Positions 1 to 11,994 of a stretch of DNA of 64,000 nt are shown piece by piece; positions within the stretch are counted from its first letter, which is position 1; the number at the start of each line of letters is the position of its first letter. Under the pieces are notes generated by a model that did no database searches, was not told the origin of the DNA, and worked only from the letters and a program-made list of their open reading frames with translations. The position numbers and the translations under genes were made by a program. The DNA is from Oxytricha trifallax. Its lineage: Eukaryota > Ciliophora > Spirotrichea > Sporadotrichida > Oxytrichidae. Location: contig ARYC01000711.1 of assembly GCA_000711775.1 (NCBI GenBank), forward strand, positions 1 to 64,000, read 5' to 3'.

Positions 1-1175
1 TCTAAAGAATTTTAAATGTGACTTATATATTCATTAACTTAACTACAAAACATATTTATATACATTCACTCTCCCTTCTTAAGCACACTTTTAAGCCAAC
101 AAATTATCTACTCTCTTCGCTGAGCTTTTAATAAAGTCTACTGTATCGATAGGTAGGTCATGCATCAAGTGGAAAAGCAGCAGTTTCTTGTAATGACCTT
201 TTAAAATCCCCAGTAGAACTCAATTCCATTAAACTATGGACTGTAAGGTACGTTGAACACTGGCGTTATTCTAAGGTGCTCATAACTCTTCCTTGTTTCT
301 TTAGTCTTATGAACAGAAAGATTATCAACAAACAGTATAATCTCTTATTCAGAATACTACTCTCTCAGCTGCTCTAAGAACTTAATATACTGCTCTGTCT
401 TAATAGAGCGAGGATGAATAACATAAGTTTCTAAACCAGCATCCTCGCTAATACCTCCAAGAATTGCCATTGTTTATACCTTGACTTTCTAGTCATATAC
501 TTCTATGTTGCTATGCCTCTTATACCAAGACTTCTAGATGAAAGTGTTGAATGTAAACACAGCCTCGTCAGCATGAATAAACTTAATATTATTCTATTAG
601 GCTCTCTGCATTTAATTATAAATATAATTTAAGTTGTTGTTGTAAAATGGCAGAGTGAAATCAATTACTCTCTTGATACGATTTACACCTTTGTAAGAGA
701 TACCGTTTCGTTTATAAATGTTTGCAACAGATTATGCAGAGATCTTCAACTCAGGGAACTGGCTGTGAAACATAATAGCTCGTTAGTCGAGAGAGAAGTG
801 AGCCCAATACTTCAAAGTTTTTTCATTAATAAGATAGTCAATATGCTTCTATAGAAACTTTGACTTCCTCTTAGGCTAAGAATTCAGCTATTATTGCTTT
901 AATTACACAGCTTTCAAGCAGTGAGAGCGAACAGTTGATGGACTACGCTTTAAGAGCAGTGCAATAGACTTATAGTTCAGTACTGGTTTAACTTATTCAC
1001 TATACATATCACATCCATAACGCAGTTTAAACACTAAATCTATATACTCTTCATCATAAATAGACCCCAAAAGCTTGTAATTTTAGTCTCGCATTTAATT
1101 AATAACCCCAAACCCTAACAAATTCCCTACAAATCAAAGCACTTATAAACCTCATTAAGGGGTTTTGGGGTTTTG
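1..1175 (-). mobile_element. TBE transposon, truncated by window start
   Basis: The right edge at 1161-1175 reads GGTTTTGGGGTTTTG, the telomere-like G4T4 terminus typical of TBE elements, and is followed by ATT, fitting the ANT target duplication of TBEs. The interior encodes a TBE transposase on the minus strand. The other end lies left of the window. The sequence next to the terminus differs clearly from the complete TBE at 43980-48043, so the two probably belong to different TBE subfamilies. Coding sequence resumes directly after the ATT. Confidence 0.9.
31..1075 (-). CDS. TBE 42 kDa DDE transposase (IS630/Tc1/mariner superfamily)
   Basis: Read with TAA/TAG as glutamine, the minus strand is open from about 1075 to a TGA at 31-33. 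The N-terminal half includes a helix-turn-helix-like part with SPSTVRSHCL. The catalytic core shows HADEAVF (first D), LFVDNLSVHKT (second D) and SPQFNGIEFYW (E), the DDE pattern of this superfamily. TBE transposases are expressed from the germline and take part in programmed genome rearrangement in Oxytricha. Apart from one missing base in the run GGGGATTTTAAAAGG just after the last catalytic block (near 211-225), it looks intact, unlike the copy at 44118-45223. The start codon was not fixed. Confidence 0.85.
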
Positions 1176-1544
1176 ATTGCTCTCCCAATGTTCGTTGGTA
1201 CTGTTTTCTTCAGATACATGTTCCAAGGCTACTGGCCAACTTCTCTTCAACCACAAAACTATCTTTACAGAAAGGGTTACTATGGTCAATAACAGTCTTA
1301 CAATATGAACCCAGACAATCATTTTGATTCTAACAATGGTTGCTGGACAACTGACCCAATACAAATATTCTTGAATGGCCTACTATTTCTTTATTTTTTT
1401 ATGATTTATTGAATGTGCGGAGTTGACGTTGGACCAAAGAGACCATGGGAAGACCTCAAGAACCCAGAAAAGAACTTGCTTAAGTTCCAAAGAGAGACCA
1501 CTCAAGATCTTAGAAGAAGCGCAAGTGGATACAGAGGGTTCTGA
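1176..1544 (+). CDS. 3' part of an unidentified protein gene, 5' end displaced by the TBE
   Basis: Coding sequence begins at the ATT target duplication and runs to a TGA at 1542-1544. It encodes an aromatic- and Q/N-rich stretch (MFVGTVFFRYMF, NPDNHFDSNNGCW), then a hydrophobic FLNGLLFLYFFMIY segment, then a charged tail (CGVDVGPKRPWEDL). An in-frame TGA at 1410-1412 separates the hydrophobic segment from the tail although both sides look coding. It may be a substitution, an unrecognised junction, or the true stop. The beginning of the gene should lie on the far side of the TBE, outside the window. I do not recognise the family. Confidence 0.6.
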
Positions 1545-1806
1545 GAGAAGTGAAATATCACTCGAAAGAGAGAATCATAAATATAGTTAGACAATTATTG
1601 ATCTAAGCTTGTGCATATTTTCCAATCAAAAGTTAAAGAAAAAAGAACAAAACAAGTTTGAAGATTGGTTAAATTAGACAAGCAATTTATTTAACATTTA
1701 CAAATAACTCCTTAAACAGATTTATATTTTATACTTTGTATGTTAATTCACTCTATCTTACTAAGTTAATCTATTAATTCTATTATGAATAAATCTCTTT
1801 TATTGT

Positions 1807-2470
1807 TCAAGGTGCGGGTGTAGGAGATGGAGCCACAGTAGTAGCAGGAGCTGGTGTAAGATTAATGAAATCTGGAAAAGCAATTGTATAGTACGTTGAA
1901 ATGCTGTCATACAAGAAATCTTTCTCAGTTTTGTAGTCAAACATGTACGAAACGACATAGGCTACATCATACCCCAAAAACATGCAGCTGTATGGATTTT
2001 TTATCTCTTCAAATGCTGATTTGATATCTTGATTCAGCAAAGACAAGTATATTATATCAAAGATTAAATTGAAAGCACCTGGCCATGTTGAAAATCTAAC
2101 TTTAAACTGATTTATAAATTGGTTGAAATTGCAAGCATAGAGTTGATCTTAAACGTCAACTATTAGCTGATTGAATACAGTGATTGGTGCCATGTAATCT
2201 GTAATGCTGATTGTCAAAAGTGCGTATATTAAATTTTCAAATTTTGTGGCGACTGTGTCTGAACGCATATAACACTGAGATTCGTAATCTCCTGGGTCTC
2301 TTTGCAAACCTAAGGAGTATCCTCTCACAAAATCACCAAATTCCAAGAATAAATTGCATTAAGATCTCTAAAAAATGTTAGAAGCATTGACAACTTACAA
2401 TGAGGCCAAAGTTTAACACCAAAACAAGCAGTGAAATATAGACGATTCTCATATTCTGTTTTAAAGCCAT
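1807..2470 (-). CDS. Small secreted or membrane-anchored protein, unknown function
   Basis: Two exons encode about 210 residues. Exon 1 (2399-2470) starts MALKQNMRIVY and continues as a hydrophobic signal-peptide-like segment. A 31-bp GT-AG intron lies at 2368-2398. Exon 2 carries several cysteines (RSQCNLF, ESQCYM, LYACNF, YSCMF) and ends in a Thr/Pro/Ala-rich tail (TPAPATTVAPSPTPAP) before TGA at 1807-1809. The layout suggests an exported protein with a short stalk-like C-terminus. No IES is needed to read it. No family recognised. Confidence 0.75.
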
Positions 2471-2857
2471 TACAATTTTAAAATTTAAATATTACAGTAT
2501 TTATAAAATTAAGTTAAATTAAATCACTTTAATCAAAGAATATTATACTCTACTAACTATAGCTATTTAGAAACGTTTGTAGGAAAGTAAAAATATTTTA
2601 CTTATTATAAAATGATATAGATTTATTTTGGCATATAAACCGCTGTCTATGGTTTAAATATATTAAAAACTTTAGAGAGTTATAATATTTAACATTTCAG
2701 TTTTTGCATAAAATAACACTGAAATATTATTTGTAGTATTTTCAACTAGAATATATGGATCTATAAATTATCTATGCTTAATTTATTTTAAGATTATAAG
2801 TTTAAAATAACATTTATTTTTAATTTAATTTAGATTTGTGCTATATATCTATATAAT

Positions 2858-4905
2858 TCATTCATATCTCTTTTTAGGTATATTAATCTTATAATTTACA
2901 ATTTCCTCCACGTTATTCTAAATCTTAGTATAGTCTTATGGCTTAAGCTATACATTTCTAAGCAACTCTTCCTACTTTTGATTTTATTACTATCTCACAG
3001 GGCTTTAACTTAAATTATACTTCCTCTCAAGGACCTTCATTTTTTATTTGTGAATTTCTTCAGGATTAGGTTCCTAAAATAAGACAGATTTATGATCTAA
3101 AACATCATTTTTTGCTAAGAATTTTAGGTTTTATTGGTCTTAAATGCTTGTCATTACTGAGGGGTTTTGGTTTTTTATCACATTTATAGTCCTAGATGTC
3201 TCTATTTGAGGTTCATCTAAAGCTTTTATTTTATAATTGTAAAAATAAAAATGATTTAAAATGCTTATCAGAAAAAAAATATAAGCTTTTCCAAAAGTAG
3301 GTTAAAGATTATTTTAAGTGATATTTAAGGGAGTTAGATTTTACTAGTAAAGACTTGTAGGTATCTTTTCTGACATTTTGTTCGATATTTGATAAGAAAC
3401 CTAATCATCATAAACAGGTTATGGTGGATTATTGATGTGTAAAGGTGGCTTTTAACTAAACTGGATTAGTTTTTATTAAGATTTTTAATCAATATTGTTA
3501 TCTATAATCAGCATGTTTTGTTTAGGTGTTTACAAAGCGGAATAATTTGGGGATTCTCTCTCTTCTTTAATCGATTCAGGATAACTGGCATAATAAGGTA
3601 CACGATCTAGTCTCTCTGTCATTCTTTCACCACTTATCAAACTTCGCATCATAGAACTTTTACGAGAGTACCTGTTATTGTCCTTTTAGATTTTGCTTAA
3701 GAAATCTTGAGATGTTCTTGTAGGTCCATTAATCGTTTCCTCTATAACTGACATATCAAGAGTATCATCGGCATTAGGGTAATTCAGGCCGTCTGAATTG
3801 AATTTCCTTTTTTAGATTAATAGGTACTCTTCTTTTGAAATTTCCTTGCTAGCGAGAATGATGTAACTTATTACTTACCCTGATATGTGCTACTCATGAA
3901 ATATTGTTACATATTCAATAATCGGGGACATCATAACTTATCTTATTAACTTTTGTTAACTTCCGTCTTCTCTGAGTAAATTTCCTACAATCTCAAATCC
4001 AAAACTTGTCATAAATTCGGTGAATACATAAATATGTTCATATGCATAATCGCATTCATTCAGCAACCTGTTTCTAATGTACTCCTACTCACCCTCTTAG
4101 ATTTCTTAATCGGTTACATTTTAAACATCAATCCTTCTGATTTCATCAGGATCTACAAGAGCTGCAAGTTTAGGGTTCCACATCAATCCCTTACCTTGCT
4201 TCGGCTAAATTTTACTTAGGAAGTCTGTTAATGAATCAACTGCCTCTGCACCTTCAATAGTTTAAACCATTCCTAGAGAAAAACTATAGTACATTTTATC
4301 AGCATGCATTCTCCCTCTTATAACTTCAATCACATTATTAGAATATTGCTAAGAAAAAGGTATTAGTTTTGCTAAAAACAAATAATTTTCAAAATTATAC
4401 TTTAATTATTAGAGAAATAGATTGGATTAGCTCTAGCTATATTTAAAGTGATCATAATTTCCTTAATCTAATCTGACAAATATTCTGGGGGTGCAGGTAA
4501 ATGCTTAAATTTAGTTTTATACTCTGCTCTCAAATTAACAGGCAAGAATTTGTATGAGTAAAATTGATAAGACTTCCTATTTTCATCTGTATTTATTCTG
4601 ATTTTAGGTCAGTTTTCATTAAATGGTTTGTTTTATTATTGCATTGGAGATGGGTAATTCGAATCTTATTGAATTATAAATTCGTGATTTTCCATAGGTG
4701 GAGGGGGTGTACCTATGAGATTTACTGAAGATTATTCATTTTTATTTCCCTAGGTTATATCTTGATTTTATTGCAGAATCATGATTAATAAAATAATTTC
4801 AATTAGAATTTAATGAATACTACTACAATATTGTTAATTATTATAAACATCATCATTAACAGGAAGTGTGGATGATGTTTTCTTTTTTGTGCAACAGCAA
4901 CCCAT
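2858..4905 (-). CDS. CAP/SCP-like domain protein with long Q-rich tail
   Basis: A long minus-strand frame runs from ATG at 4903-4905 (MGCCCTKKK, suggestive of lipid modification) to TGA at 2858-2860, about 650 residues. A central block (LNIARANPIYF, EGAEAVDSLTDFL, GLMWNPKLAALVDP) resembles the ciliate version of CAP/SCP domains; this is by motif only. The tail is rich in Q, N and S. A probable 29-bp intron (GTATAATT...TTTTTAG) lies near 4370-4400. An in-frame TGA at 4609-4611 interrupts otherwise continuous coding (NKPFNEN, then PKIRINTDENRKS). The domain call is tentative. Confidence 0.55.
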
Positions 4906-5887
4906 TATAATTATTTTAATACAGTTTTTTTAAATATTTTAATCTAAAAATAAAGAATCAATTATTTGTTATATTTCGCATTAGATAAATTGCATATAAA
5001 TAGAAGCTTAAAAAAATTCATTATATAATGTTATATATAGATTTATATTTTAATGCTTATAACTTTCGTATTTATAAATTTGAGATTGAATACTATAATA
5101 AAATGTCTAAATTATTAGGTTTAGAACACAATAGAACAAAATAATAAATGACATATTTAAGTTTAAATCAACGTATTATTTCTAAAATAAGACAAGAAAC
5201 ATTTAGACAGAAATATTTGTTTTAAAATTTGATAAATTGAAATATTGCTTAAGTGTGATTGATTTGAGGAGATGAAATAAAATTTAAATTATTGACAAAA
5301 TGTTTAGTAGCGATTAATTTACCAAACTTTATGTTCTTGATCTTTCATTGAAGGTATTTTAAAATTAACTGCATTCATGATAATATTTTTAATTTAATTT
5401 TACTTCATATAGTTATAAATTCTATTATATATCATTAAGATTAAGTTAAAAAAAATAACAGTCTTTTATAGAATTTTGATAAATGTATTCAATGGAAAAG
5501 ACAAAATAAATTTATATTTTTATCTAGAAAGCCTAGATTTGTCTAATGTATGTATGTATAGTCAATTAGCCGTCTCTAATTATAGTAATGTTCATAATTA
5601 ATTAAATAAAACTTTCTCGAATTAGATAAATATATTTTTAACAGCAATAATAAGTTACTTTTTAATAAATTAATATTAAAATTATTTGCTCAAAATTTAA
5701 AGACTAAATTTTTATTTAAAATTTAGGAGTTTTAATTCAAATTTCCAATGATTTTCCTGATTGTATCCTTTATAAATATATATATATATATATCTTTAAT
5801 ATCTTCAATTATTTTTAAATAAAATATATTTAATATCCCTCATAGGTAATAAATAATACCGATTCTATAAAAATAATTGAGTTCAAT
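4906..5887. other. AT-rich non-coding stretch
   Basis: Very AT-rich sequence between the divergent genes at 2858-4905 and 5888 onward, including a short TA dinucleotide run near 5779-5792. I see no conserved reading frame, RNA gene or terminal repeat. It presumably holds the promoters and, in a germline locus, eliminated DNA. The first exon of the downstream gene could hide here. Confidence 0.5.
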
Positions 5888-8800
5888 ATCTAAATTTAAT
5901 TTATAGTGAATTTAAGCTAGGCAGCTCTACCCACCTAATATTTAAGTTGGAATTTTTACAATGTAGATGCAGCTGGAGATGTAATTAATACAATTGCTTC
6001 TTCAGGTGGGCCTGCTCCTTAATTCAATAAATGTAAGTTAAATTTATATGAGATATCCTAAAATTATATGGCAGTTCTAAGAATGTTCAATATAACACTA
6101 TTATTAATGTTTTAATTGACTAATTTTGAGGAATGAACTTTTTTAAATATCTCTAAAACTATTTTCTGTAGAATATTTGCTGACTCCGGCTGCAATTTTA
6201 TCTAAAACAGGCTTTCTCTTTGAAAGCGATAACGTTTATTAAAGTAAATACTTTACAAAGTAATGCATATTATGTATGATTCTTTGCTATTAAATTGATT
6301 GGATGTGCTGCACCCCACCCTTCTTTCAACACAGGTGTAACTTTCACTTTTACTGCATGGGTTTACATCACAGATTTAACCACTGAACAAACAATTTGGT
6401 GCAAATTAATGATCTTGCCAACCTACGTATCCACCCCAAGAGTTTGCGTAAAAATCAAAGGCACAACTATATGGGCTGGTGTAAATGCAGCTGGATCCTC
6501 AGCTGCTGGTACTCTTGTAGAGACCAATACTTTTGTGAAACCATCTTTAGGTTGGAACTTTGTAGCAGTTGGATTTGATGTGACTGGATCAGTATCCACT
6601 GTACAAGCTTGGGTTTACAAACCTGATGCCACATCTCAGATTGGCACAACAGTCAGCTTTACTGTGCAGTTATAGGATGCTACATCTTTTATGGCATGTA
6701 TAGGTGGGATACTAACTTGCTCTACTTGCACAGCTACTTCAACTTATAGCGTGACACTTGGATTTAAAGGAGTCATTAACAACATAAGGATATACAACTA
6801 AACTTTAATCAATAATGATATTAGATCATGTTAAATCAATCAAATTAATTTTTATGATCATTAATTTAAGTAGTTTACAAATTAACAAATGCTTAAGTTT
6901 TTGGGAGTATATCAAATTCAGCATGCTCTAGTGAATGCAGGCTGTGTAGAATTGAGGATAATGGATAATGCATCGAAAAATAATAAAGCTAAATTATGGT
7001 ACAGATAGATTTTAATGTGCCTGACTACAGACAATTAGTCGAAGATTAGTCTCCTAATAAAAATGACTTTTAGGTAAGGTACTTAGGATCTTTCTTTTAA
7101 AACTTACTCAAAGCTTTTTACCTATTATTCTGTCTATTAATTTTGCATAAACTTCTCACCTTAATTATACTTATAGTTAAACAAAGTAGCGGCAACAGAT
7201 CCTTACTTCGTTCATTAACAAGGCTTATTTTTCAACGGTCTGACTAAAATAGTTTCAAAATCAGCAATAAGATTTGCTAGAGCTTCTTTCACTTAAGAGT
7301 TTTGGTTTAGGCCCTACTAAAATTTAGGATCAGGTCAATTGTTAATGAGAAAAGCATCAGTAAGAAATTTTTTAAGTAATAAATTTCTTTCATTTAGTCA
7401 GCTACTGCATATAAATTTAGCGTTGGATTCAATTAAAACATTAATTATCAAGTAGCTGTGACTTTGGATGCAACAACTATATATTTTACAATATCCTATA
7501 AGTAAAGTAAGTATCAATAAAATAGAGTTAGTTAAACTAAGAAACCAAATCTATTTTTAAATTACTTAAGATAAAATTCATTATTTTAGTTGTTGACATG
7601 TATAAATGGCATTTCTTGCAAGTAGCACTGATAAAGCAAACTACAACCACAAACTAAGTGTGTATTTATTACAATAAAGATGGTGTTTTATGCTCGGGAA
7701 CTATCTTCCCTACTGCTTTCGCAGATAGTGGCACTAATTTAATTGACCTTGGTTTTGGATTTCAAGGTAAAAAATCTAAAAATATCATTTTAATATCTTG
7801 TCATTATATTCAACAAAGTTTATGATAAGACTTTATCATGTGTATGACTATCCAAAATTGTACTATTCAACAGACTACCAAATATATCAGTCCACAGCTT
7901 GCACTAAATTCAGTACGACTCAATCAAAATCTAAAAAACACTTTATTAGATTGCACTTAACTTTATTTAAAATAGGGCAAAATATTCTCAAAAATGCTAT
8001 TAATTAAAATTATTAATTTCAGTAAGAATAACTCTTTATTCATACTTCCCTATTAATTCAAACAACAAAATATGATTATTAAGGCATAGAATTTACTGAT
8101 GACCCTATGTGTAAGTTTGTAATTATTATATAACACACAATTTTAATAAGATAACAATTATATGGAACTCCTTTCTTTGACTTAAGAATAAAAATAGTTA
8201 TATTTAATAAGTTCCTGTTATAATTTAAAAAACAACTTTATAAGAAAAAAATTCTATGTTATTAATAATTGGGGCTCGTTTTTTTTAGATTGTATTGCTC
8301 ATATTTCAATATAGTTGATATTAAAATAAATTAGGGGTTTTCTTAATGTGACTAGTGTGATAATAATTTTGCTAGAACTTGCTTTTCAGATTGCAATCCT
8401 GGTGAGTATGGTGGTAAGTGCACTTCATGTAGTACTAAATGCAATACTTGCTATGATTCAGCTGTTTACAGTTGTTTTTAATTTTATTCGTGAAATATTT
8501 AAGTTTTTCTTGCGATGAAACTACTCATAAGATATTCTATGCTGACACATTTTGCAAAGAAGTGTGTGGAGATGGCTTCAATTATGGAACATTCGAATGT
8601 GACGACGGGAATACTAATAACAACGACGGCTGTTCGTCAAGTTGCAAAGTTGAATAGGGGTATAAATGCAGTGGTGGAAGCAGCAGTTCAAAATTATTTT
8701 CTTTATATAGTACACCTGATGTCTGCACTGAAATATGTGGAGATGGTATGAGTGTTGGAATACTAGCATGTGATGATGGTATAATACTTAAATTTTATTC

Positions 8801-11609
8801 GAAAAAATTAATATATAAAATTAAAGGGAAATATACGATGATATCTAATTTTGATTAAAGTTTTAATAATTAGAAAAAAATTATAATATAATGTAATTCC
8901 AATAGATATGTAAATAATTTTATGTCAGTATTAAAATTTTCATAAACAAATTAAATTATCTATTCTTAATCACTTATCAATCATAAATTTGTAACATTAA
9001 ACTTAAATTTTTAAAGTTATAACTTAATCGACAATGACGGATGCTCATCTACTTGTACAGTCGAGTCAGGCTGGTATTGCTAAACCACAGCAGACAAGTC
9101 AAAATCAGACTGCTATGAATTTTGTGGTGACCTCTAATACTTTGGCAAGAAGTCTACTGTATCACGCTTCAAATTCGCTTGTGATGATGGAAATTTAGTG
9201 AATGGAGATGGCTGTAACTAGTATTGCTAGTAAGAAATAGGCTTCAAGTGTGATGCAGGAGGTGCTTGCAAGGAGATATGTGGAGATGGCATAGCTTACA
9301 CTGATTCTTGTGACGATGGAAATAATGACAGTGGAGATGGTTGTTCATCAATTGCACAGTTGAACCTGGCTATGCTTGTATCCTATTGGCAGATAGTACA
9401 ATGAGTTGCTATTAGGCTTTTGGACCCAGAATCACAGGACACTCTTTGTCAAGAGACGATACTGAGATAGTAGTCTATTTGAATGAGTCTGTTCTTTTTT
9501 CTTATAATTTCGATTCTTCAAGATCCATAAAGTACTACATCTCTGGATCTTAGTCATCATAAACTGAGATAGTCAAACTTATATTTTCATTTTTAAGCCA
9601 ACAATTGCTTAAGTTTACAATGTTGATATAAGATTTGTAAATGACATAGCCATCAATTAGAAAACTCCAACTAGTTAGTTATCTTTCTCTCTTTCATTCG
9701 GTGAAGAAGTCCAGCTTTTTGGTGATGAAAAATTTATCATAGAATTTCAGAGAGATGATTTTATAAGTAGCAGCACAAGTGCGTCTTTAACAGATACAAG
9801 TTATTCGATTCAGATGTATGGCAGAGAAATTCAAGGGTAAGGTAAAATAATAAATAATATATGGTGCATCCTCTGGATTTGGATTAATTATAGCTTTTGC
9901 ATGGCTTTTGCTGGTAGTGATATGGATCGTACTAGGAATCAAAGGGTAAGAACTTATCTTATATAATTACTTTATTATAGTTTTCCCATAGCTGCAATTT
10001 GGCATCTAACTACTGCTTTTTAATTATTAATGTTTTAATTTTAGAAGCTTTGTAGACTGCCTAAATTCTTCCTTTGACATAATCAAACATGTCAACTGAG
10101 GGTCGAACAATTGGCAAGAGCTTTGAATATGTGAACTTCCACGTTTCATTTTTCCTTGAAATGATTACCAGTGATTTAAAAAGCAACCCAAGCACTCCCT
10201 ATAAATATTATTCTTTTAGCTATGGATCTTACAATGTATTTACTTTGATGATTGACCTATTTCTAATTGTTGGGATAGTAGTTGCAGCTGCCTTGGGATT
10301 AGCTTTTGTGTTGGGTAAACCTAATAAGAGGTAAGAAAATTGATTAATATAATCTTACCAAATTAGTGATTTGTCAAGGTACACATCAGCCAGGATAAAG
10401 GAAAGTTTACTCATTTTTATGGGAAGCATTTGCTTCAACAAAATTATGTTTCTTGGAATGTTTGGAGCAGGCAATCTTGAAGCTGGAGGTAGTACAGCAG
10501 TTGCAGGAGGAGTTATCCTTATAGTAAGTATTATCTAATTAATATTTTAATAGATTCTTGGGTTGGCTTTCATTGGATTCTAAGGTTCTCAGCTCATCAT
10601 TTAAGCATTTTATCAACTAAAATTGAAAATGTTATTTATTAATTGACATCATTTACAGGAACGAGATAAATGAAGGGAAGTCATCTCCAGCTAAGCGCTG
10701 GAGAGGGTTTTTTGGTTATTTTAATTAAAATGCTTAATCCTAAGCTTTTTACACGGTATTTTTGGGGATGAAATTTTTAACTTCAATCTTTATGATTGCA
10801 CTACTATAAAATAAGCCTGTTTAAATGATTATGCTGCTTTTAGTTTAAGCTCTTGTAAGTTATTGATATTCTAATTTTACTTTTAGTGGATCGGATATAT
10901 ATTTATGGTTAAACCTTATAAAGAGAAATACTTCAATATCATGGCACTGACTGATGAAGTAGGTACTCTAATATGTATAGCACTATTTGCCAATACAATC
11001 TTTATCAACTCTGGAATGACGAGAAATGTGCATCGCATCATAGGTTATGCCTATGGTGGTGTGGTTTCGATTGTAATTGTGTTGAATTACCTGTTCACTT
11101 TTACTTACTTTAAAAAGCGCAGTCCTCCTCAATTAGAACTCACTCAAGACTACACCATACCTGCCACAACATTTTAATAAAATGCCCCTAAGAAAATGAT
11201 GTAAATGACAACGCCTAAGAAACCACTTATGTCAGAACGAAAACCTTTAAATGAAACTATGGATGCAGATTTGAAGAAGCCATAGTAAAAACTTCCTTAA
11301 TCTAAAACTCAATCATAAAAGTAACAACCAATGAATAATAAACAGTAATAAAAGCCTCCTGAAAATAAAGCTCCACCTAAGAGAAAACCAAGCAAGGTCG
11401 ACGAGTCAAGTTACTATGAAGAGGAAATTGAAGTAACAGAGGATTATGACGACTTGCCAGGGGGAGACATAACAGATGGAACTAGGGGTGCCATTAGGAA
11501 ACCATATGGTAGGGATGCACGACTACAAGACACCCTGGCAGACACTTAAACTTCTGACTAGTTTTAAGGAAGCTCAACTTTCAACAACAAGAAAGTCAAG
11601 TTTGCCTGA
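5888..11609 (+). CDS. Large surface protein: LamG-like domains, DUF4215-type Cys repeats, multi-TM C-terminus (paralogue A)
   Basis: Multi-exon gene. Exons at about 6290-6830 and 7140-7770 encode LamG/concanavalin-like strands (FTFTAWVYITD, LGWNFVAVGFDV, EFWFRPYQNLGSG). From 8390 to 9370 come repeats of the form CGDG...CDDGN...GDGCS..C.VE.G, the DUF4215/Myxococcus Cys-rich pattern. After a spacer domain, hydrophobic segments follow (GLIIAFAWLLLVVIWIVLG; LMIDLFLIVGIVVAAALGLA; further ones to 11110). A cytoplasmic tail rich in K, P and Q ends at TGA 11607-11609. Introns of about 35-240 bp have GTAAGT-like donors. A base seems missing near 9350 inside a repeat. The first exon and signal peptide were not located, so the start is only where coding becomes evident. 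Confidence 0.75.
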
Positions 11610-11994
11610 AAGCCATAATATTACAAGTAAGAACTTGCTTAGAAAACTTCTAATATAGATATAAAAACCAAATATAATATGCAAAGACTTTCTTAATTTT
11701 CTTAATTGTTTTTAATGCTAAGTATTAGTTTGAAAGGCAAGAAGGTTAAGGTAAATTATTGAATAATTAATGTAATAATTAAAAATAGAATTAGGAAAGA
11801 TGTAAAACTAGCCCAAAAATCCTAATTATCTCAAGTCAAAATTCAGAATTTTTGCTTACTTACTCTCAATAGTAAGCTTGTACTTTTCCAGCATTTAATG
11901 CCAGAATTATCTGTCATACTAAGCTACTCCTGATATTGAATGGCTATTCATAAGAGAATTATACTTTTTTTATAAAGAAAATTCATTAAATCAA
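11610..11994. other. Intergenic spacer between the two paralogues
   Basis: AT-rich sequence between the stop of the first LamG/Cys-repeat gene and the first credible coding of the second. No conserved frame, RNA or repeat seen. It may hold the 5' end of the downstream gene. Confidence 0.4.

Noticed and set aside
6467..6649. Minus-strand ORF under the first LamG exon
   Set aside because: It is the shadow of the plus-strand LamG frame, which has recognisable strands and continues on both sides.
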